A DNA stretch of 64,000 nt from the NCBI GenBank assembly GCA_963843255.1, contig CAWJJQ010000009.1:558001-622000 (forward strand). The letters are read 5' to 3'. Below are positions 59,590 through 64,000 of this stretch, piece by piece (positions within the stretch are counted from its first letter, which is position 1; every line of letters begins with the position of its first letter). The translations under genes and the position numbers were made by a program. Origin of the DNA: Bog-159 sp963843255. Its GTDB lineage: Bacteria; Acidobacteriota; Terriglobia; Bryobacterales; Bryobacteraceae. A model generated the notes under the pieces. That model saw only the letters and a list, made by a program, of their open reading frames with translations. It made no database searches and was not told where the DNA came from.

Positions 59590-61479
59590 ATGAAAGCAGG
59601 CCTCGGTTCAGTCGCGGCGATCGTGGTGGGCGCGTGGATTCCGATCTTCGGCCAAGTATCCCCCGGACCGTTATCCAAGGCGCACCACGCTCTGGACGGG
59701 CCGCTGAAATGCGCCAACTGTCATACCTTCGGCGCGGGGTCGCGCAAACTGCTCTGCCTGACCTGCCACCACGAGATACAGGGCCTGATTGCGAGGCACG
59801 AGGGCTATCACGGAAGGGCCGTCAACCGCGCCAAGGGAGACCTGGATTGCGCCCGCTGCCACACAGAGCATTACGGCGAGAATTTCCAGATTTTCCAGTG
59901 GCCGGCATCCAGGGAGGAATTCGATCACCGCACCACGGGATATGCGCTGGAAGGCCGGCACGCGGGTCTGAAATGCGAACAGTGCCACAATGCGCGGCAT
60001 ATCGCAGTGGAGGACCGGAAGGTGATCCTGACGAAAGACCTGAACCGGACCTTCGAAGGCTTACATCCGGCCTGCCTGACGTGTCACGAAGACCGGCACA
60101 AAGGGCAGTTAGGGAGTGACTGCGCGCGCTGTCACGATGTGACTCAGTGGAAACCGGTCAGGACCTTCGATCACGCGACTACAAAGTATCCTCTGACCGG
60201 TCGCCATCAAGAAGTGGCCTGCGCCAGGTGTCATCGCCCGCTGGCCGGGGATGCCAAAGTCACGCAGTATACCGGGCTGGACTTTGCTTCCTGCACGGGT
60301 TGCCATCAGGACCCGCATCACGGTGCATTCGCGGCGCGCTGCGAGTCATGTCATAACACGGAAGCGTGGCGGCAGGTTTCGGCCGGCAACGCATTCGATC
60401 ACAGCCGGACGAAGTTTCCACTGAACGGAAAGCACGCGGGGGTGGCATGCCTGAAGTGCCACCAGGATTCGAATTTCAAGTCACCCGTAGCCCATGAGAA
60501 GTGCATGGACTGCCATCGCGACCAGCACAAGGGACAGTTCCAGCACCGGGCCGATCGGGGAGAGTGCGGGGCGTGTCACACGGACCAGGGCTGGCGTCCA
60601 TCCACCTTCACGGAGGCCAGCCACCGCGAGACCGCCTATCCGCTGACGGGCAAACACCAGGGGTTGGAATGCGGCAAGTGTCACACGCCGGCGGGAGTCG
60701 AGACCAATTACCACCCGGCATTCAAAGCTTGCCTGGACTGTCACCGCGATCCGCACGGCGGGCAGTTCGCCGCGGCGCCGCACGGGAACCGCTGCGAAGA
60801 CTGTCACGACCTGAGCGGTTTTCATCCATCGCTCTACACGTTGAAGCAGCACCAGTCATCGGCATTCGCGCTGAAAGACGCGCACGCGGCGGTGGCCTGC
60901 CTGGATTGCCACCGCAAGGAAAGCGCGCCGGCCGGCGCGGACCGGCAGTTCCACTTTACGAACACGGCGTGCACGGGATGCCATAAGGATCCGCACGCGG
61001 GCGAGTTTCCGGCAGCGGCGAAGGCGGGCCTGGCACCCGGGCAGGACCTGTGCGAAAGTTGCCACGGCATGCGGTCGTGGCATGACTTGAAGCCCTACGA
61101 TCACGCGCTCACGGGATTCCGCTTGGAGGGCGCGCACGCAGTCCTGCGCTGCGGGGACTGTCACCGGCCGCGCAACGTGGAAACAAGTCACTCCGAGATG
61201 CTGTTCAAGGCGGCGCCGGAACGCTGCGAGGGTTGTCACGAAGACATCCACGGAGGCCAGTTCCGGCGCGGGGAGACGGCGGCGGACTGCGCGGACTGTC
61301 ACGGGGTGAGTCAGTGGATGGCCACCCGGTTCGATCACGATAAGACGGCCTTCTCACTGCGTGGCGCGCATGAACAAGTGCCCTGCCGTCTCTGTCACAC
61401 CGATCGCAAGCCGGCCGGCGCGCGCAGCGTAGTTATCTACAAGGGCACTCCTAAAGAGTGCAGGGCGTGCCATGGATAA
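59590..61479 (+). CDS. Multihaem cytochrome c with 23 CxxCH motifs
   Basis: About 629 residues with a signal peptide (MKAGLGSVAAIVVGAWIPIFGQ). I count 23 CxxCH haem motifs, from CANCH near residue 40 to CRACH at the end. A repeated pattern F-D-H-x5-F/Y-x-L-x-G-x-H-x3-x-C-x2-C-H (for example FDHSRTKFPLNGKHAGVACLKC) gives non-CxxCH histidines that can be sixth ligands. Such proteins carry electrons over long distance, usually in the periplasm or at the outer surface. ATG 59590 fits the signal peptide; upstream codons in frame add 26 unlikely residues. It lies 148 bases before a second, larger cytochrome of the same design. Confidence 0.9.
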   Translation: MKAGLGSVAAIVVGAWIPIFGQVSPGPLSKAHHALDGPLKCANCHTFGAGSRKLLCLTCHHEIQGLIARHEGYHGRAVNRAKGDLDCARCHTEHYGENFQIFQWPASREEFDHRTTGYALEGRHAGLKCEQCHNARHIAVEDRKVILTKDLNRTFEGLHPACLTCHEDRHKGQLGSDCARCHDVTQWKPVRTFDHATTKYPLTGRHQEVACARCHRPLAGDAKVTQYTGLDFASCTGCHQDPHHGAFAARCESCHNTEAWRQVSAGNAFDHSRTKFPLNGKHAGVACLKCHQDSNFKSPVAHEKCMDCHRDQHKGQFQHRADRGECGACHTDQGWRPSTFTEASHRETAYPLTGKHQGLECGKCHTPAGVETNYHPAFKACLDCHRDPHGGQFAAAPHGNRCEDCHDLSGFHPSLYTLKQHQSSAFALKDAHAAVACLDCHRKESAPAGADRQFHFTNTACTGCHKDPHAGEFPAAAKAGLAPGQDLCESCHGMRSWHDLKPYDHALTGFRLEGAHAVLRCGDCHRPRNVETSHSEMLFKAAPERCEGCHEDIHGGQFRRGETAADCADCHGVSQWMATRFDHDKTAFSLRGAHEQVPCRLCHTDRKPAGARSVVIYKGTPKECRACHG

Positions 61480-61627
61480 GCGGCTGATAAAGGCCGGCCC
61501 CGGCCTCTCTGCGTTTCTTTCCGTGACAGAATTACATCCCTGTGCCATTTGGCACGAGAGGGGGCTTACTTCTCCGGTAAAAGCAGGTGGCCGCCAAATT
61601 GCCATTGCAGCCGGCAACGCCAGAAGG

Positions 61628-64000
61628 ATGCTACTGCCTCATCCAACCGGATATCGAACTCTGGGATATATTGTGCGACTATTGGTGACCCTCGCGGCAC
61701 TAAGTGTCTCACTATTTTCCCAGGAGGCGGTGCGCGGAAAAGTCGCGAATCCGCACGGCGACTTACACATTCCGTGCGAGAACTGTCACAGCACCACGGC
61801 CTGGAAGCCGATCCGGAAGCAGCCGGAGTTTAGCCACAATACGCAGACGAGTTACCCGCTATTAGGCATGCACGAGGCGGTGGCGTGCCGGACATGTCAT
61901 GTGAACCTGGTGTTCGCGAAGGCGCCGGCGCGGTGCGCGGACTGTCACGCGGACCTGCACCAGCGGCAATTCGGCTCGAACTGCGAACAGTGCCACACGG
62001 TGCGCGGCTGGAAGACCGAGGTGTCGGCGATCCAGCAGCACAACAACCGGTTTCCGCTGCTGGGCGCACACGCCGCGGCGACCTGCGACGACTGTCATCA
62101 CGGCGCGGCCACGGGAGTCTACACGGGGCTTAGCACGCAATGCGTGACTTGTCACATGAAGGACTATCAAAACGCCGCTTCGCTCAATCACGTGGCGGCC
62201 AGGATATCCACCAATTGCGAGAGCTGCCATAACGTGAACGTGTGGCAGGGCGCGAAGTTCGATCATGCGCAGGCGACCGGCTTCGCACTGACTGGAGCAC
62301 ACGCCAGCGTGGCGTGCACGCAATGCCACCAGGGCAACCGCTTCGCGGGCACACCCGCGGCATGCTTCGGCTGCCATGCCACCGACTTCACCGGCACGCG
62401 AAATCCGAATCACGTATCGGCGGGTTTTCCGCAGGACTGCTCTACCTGTCACACTACGGCCACTTGGGCGGACGCGAATTTCAACCACAATTCCTTCAGT
62501 TCGTTTCCGCTCACGGGAGCGCATGTCAGCGTGGCCTGCGGGCAGTGTCACGTGGGCGGAAACTTCGCCACGGCGCCGACCGCCTGCGCGGGCTGCCACC
62601 TGGCGGACTATGGCAAAACCACGAATCCCAACCACCGCACGCTGGGCTTTTCAACGGCGTGCGAGACCTGTCACACCACAGCCAACTGGCAGAACGCGAA
62701 ATTCGATCACAATTCCAGCCCGTTTCCGTTGACCGGAGCCCACGTGAACGTGCCGTGCGCGCAATGCCACGTGAACGGAAACTTCACCAGCACACCCACT
62801 CAGTGCGCCGGATGTCACCTGACGGATTTTCAAAAGACCACCAATCCTAACCATGTGAGCGCGGGCTTCCCGCAGGACTGCTCCGTATGCCACACCACGG
62901 CGCAGTGGGCGGGGGCCACGTTCAATCACACATCCACCGGCTTCGCGTTGACGGGCGGGCACGCCAGCCTGCAATGCGGCCAGTGCCACGCCAACAACAA
63001 CTTCAGCCTGACCGGCACCGCTTGCTGGAACTGCCACCAGACGGACTACAACAATACCAAGGATCCACCACACCAGGCTTCCAACTTCGCGCACGATTGC
63101 TCGATCTGCCATACCACAGCTAACTGGGACGGCGGTGAGTTCAATCACGTCACCACGGGCTTTTCGCTGACCGGCGCGCACGCCAGCCTGCAGTGCGTAC
63201 AGTGCCACGCGAACAATAACTTCAGCCTGGCGAACGAAGCCTGCTGGAACTGTCACCAGACAGACTACAACAACACCAACAACCCGCCGCACAGGGCGTC
63301 GAACTTTCCGCAGGACTGTTCCCAGTGCCACTCGACCACCAATTGGAACGGCGCCACGTTCAACCATGCGTCGACCGGGTTCACGCTGGTGGGAGTGCAC
63401 GCCACGGCACAGTGCGGGGCGTGCCATGCGAACAATAACTTCAGCCTGACGAGCGCGGCCTGCTGGAACTGCCACCAGACGGACTATAATAACGCCAATA
63501 ACCCGCCGCATAAGTCCGCCGGATTTCCGCAGGATTGCACCTTATGCCATGGCAGCGGCGCGACTAACTGGACCAGCGCTACCTTCAATCACACCAGTAC
63601 GGGGTTCGCGCTGACCGGAGCGCACACCAGCCTCCAATGCGCGCAATGCCACGTGAACAATAACTACAGTCTTACCGGCGCCGCGTGTTGGAGCTGCCAT
63701 CAGACGGACTACAACGGCACGACCAATCCGGCGCACAAGGCGTCGAACTTCCCGCAGGATTGTTCGCAGTGCCATACCACCACCAACTGGTCTGGCGCGA
63801 CCTTCAATCACGCGGCTACGGGCTTCGCGCTGGTCGGGGTGCACGCCAGTACGCAGTGTTCGGCCTGCCACGTGAACAACAATTTCGGCCTGAACACCGC
63901 TGCGTGCTGGAACTGCCACCAGGCCGATTACAACGGGGCGAACAGCCCCCCGCACAAATCCGCGGGCTTCCCGCAGGACTGCACGCTCTGCCACGGCAGT
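61628..64000 (+). CDS. Giant repetitive multihaem cytochrome c, runs off the window
   Basis: The frame is open from ATG 61628 to the last base, at least 791 residues. A signal peptide RLLVTLAALSVSLFSQ is present (GTG 61673 is another possible start). I count 31 CxxCH motifs inside the window. From about 62141 on the protein is built of tandem units of about 73 residues (starts of the third haem codon at 62141, 62363, 62585, 62804, 63023, 63242, 63461, 63686 and 63905; spacing mostly 219 bases), each with three motifs (for example CSQCH, CGACH, CWNCH) and three extra histidines in NPPH, FNH and GAH/GVH. That equals one spare His per haem and suggests bis-His ligation. The C-terminus and any membrane anchor are outside the window. 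Confidence 0.9.
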   Translation, partial: MLLPHPTGYRTLGYIVRLLVTLAALSVSLFSQEAVRGKVANPHGDLHIPCENCHSTTAWKPIRKQPEFSHNTQTSYPLLGMHEAVACRTCHVNLVFAKAPARCADCHADLHQRQFGSNCEQCHTVRGWKTEVSAIQQHNNRFPLLGAHAAATCDDCHHGAATGVYTGLSTQCVTCHMKDYQNAASLNHVAARISTNCESCHNVNVWQGAKFDHAQATGFALTGAHASVACTQCHQGNRFAGTPAACFGCHATDFTGTRNPNHVSAGFPQDCSTCHTTATWADANFNHNSFSSFPLTGAHVSVACGQCHVGGNFATAPTACAGCHLADYGKTTNPNHRTLGFSTACETCHTTANWQNAKFDHNSSPFPLTGAHVNVPCAQCHVNGNFTSTPTQCAGCHLTDFQKTTNPNHVSAGFPQDCSVCHTTAQWAGATFNHTSTGFALTGGHASLQCGQCHANNNFSLTGTACWNCHQTDYNNTKDPPHQASNFAHDCSICHTTANWDGGEFNHVTTGFSLTGAHASLQCVQCHANNNFSLANEACWNCHQTDYNNTNNPPHRASNFPQDCSQCHSTTNWNGATFNHASTGFTLVGVHATAQCGACHANNNFSLTSAACWNCHQTDYNNANNPPHKSAGFPQDCTLCHGSGATNWTSATFNHTSTGFALTGAHTSLQCAQCHVNNNYSLTGAACWSCHQTDYNGTTNPAHKASNFPQDCSQCHTTTNWSGATFNHAATGFALVGVHASTQCSACHVNNNFGLNTAACWNCHQADYNGANSPPHKSAGFPQDCTLCHGS

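Noticed and set aside
61862..63511. Long minus-strand frames opposite the multihaem cytochrome
   Set aside because: They mirror the repetitive CxxCH sequence, giving repeated VAVPAG/ALRAGV strings with no family match.
1..64000. tRNA or rRNA genes
   Set aside because: No T-loop type GTTCGANTCC in a cloverleaf context and no conserved rRNA stretch was found by eye; a covariance search would be decisive.

Overview
The window is about 64 kb of high-GC bacterial chromosome. It most likely comes from an Acidobacteriota member of the Bryobacterales / Candidatus Solibacter type. The evidence is recognition of lineage-typical families: two ADOP-type duplicated permeases, one behind a PadR repressor; a secreted protein ending in the Solibacter C-terminal domain (TIGR03437); DUF1549/DUF1553/DUF1501 genes with planctomycete-type cytochromes; an ECF sigma factor coupled to a TPR Ser/Thr kinase; and DUF507. 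No rRNA, tRNA, CRISPR array, transposase or prophage was seen.

Layout. 1-9.1 kb: end of a membrane protein, an HDOD protein, a sodium/solute symporter, then a nitrogen module (amt, PII, glnD) and a frameshifted fic gene. 9.1-13.3 kb: small membrane proteins, a GT9 glycosyltransferase, YhhN and a TlpA-like thioredoxin protein. 13.3-17.1 kb: an operon egtB-egtD-ATPase-permease for ergothioneine synthesis plus an OpuC/EgtUV-like transporter that lacks its substrate-binding domain, next to a tandem 96-bp repeat. 17.1-22 kb: DUF507-rbsK-korDABC-glutaredoxin, coding for a four-subunit 2-oxoacid:ferredoxin oxidoreductase. 22-24.9 kb: a hydrolase whose N-terminus carries the same 96-bp repeat twice in frame, then aguB (frameshifted) and aguA for agmatine to putrescine. 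25-39.3 kb: mostly exported proteins (BNR/sortilin-like repeats, lipase with BACON and Solibacter domains, aldo/keto reductase, DUF1549, cytochrome-PQQ, DUF1501).

39.3-44.7 kb is a corrinoid locus. A cobalamin riboswitch precedes a TonB-dependent receptor. On the same strand follow pduO, a DUF6580 membrane protein, an ATP-pyrophosphatase of the Dph6 family and a BtuF-like protein with no signal peptide, the last four tightly coupled. No BtuCD is present, so the DUF6580 protein is a candidate inner-membrane corrinoid transporter. 44.8-52.8 kb: YCII, GMC dehydrogenase with its Tat-exported small subunit, ECF sigma factor, kinase, a DUF4038 glycosidase and an ankyrin protein. 52.8-59.1 kb: two convergent ADOP permeases around a gene remnant, PadR, and a small cytochrome c. 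59.6-64 kb: two adjacent giant multiheme cytochromes, with 23 CxxCH motifs in the first and 31 visible in the second, which runs off the window.

Two dispersed repeat families stand out: a 96-bp palindromic unit present as tandem dimers at two loci plus a half copy, and a roughly 40-bp double hairpin present seven times between genes. Five genes are broken by seven frameshifts, all in the +1 direction, and an eighth is suspected in korC. That pattern looks more like extra bases in the assembly than random gene decay.
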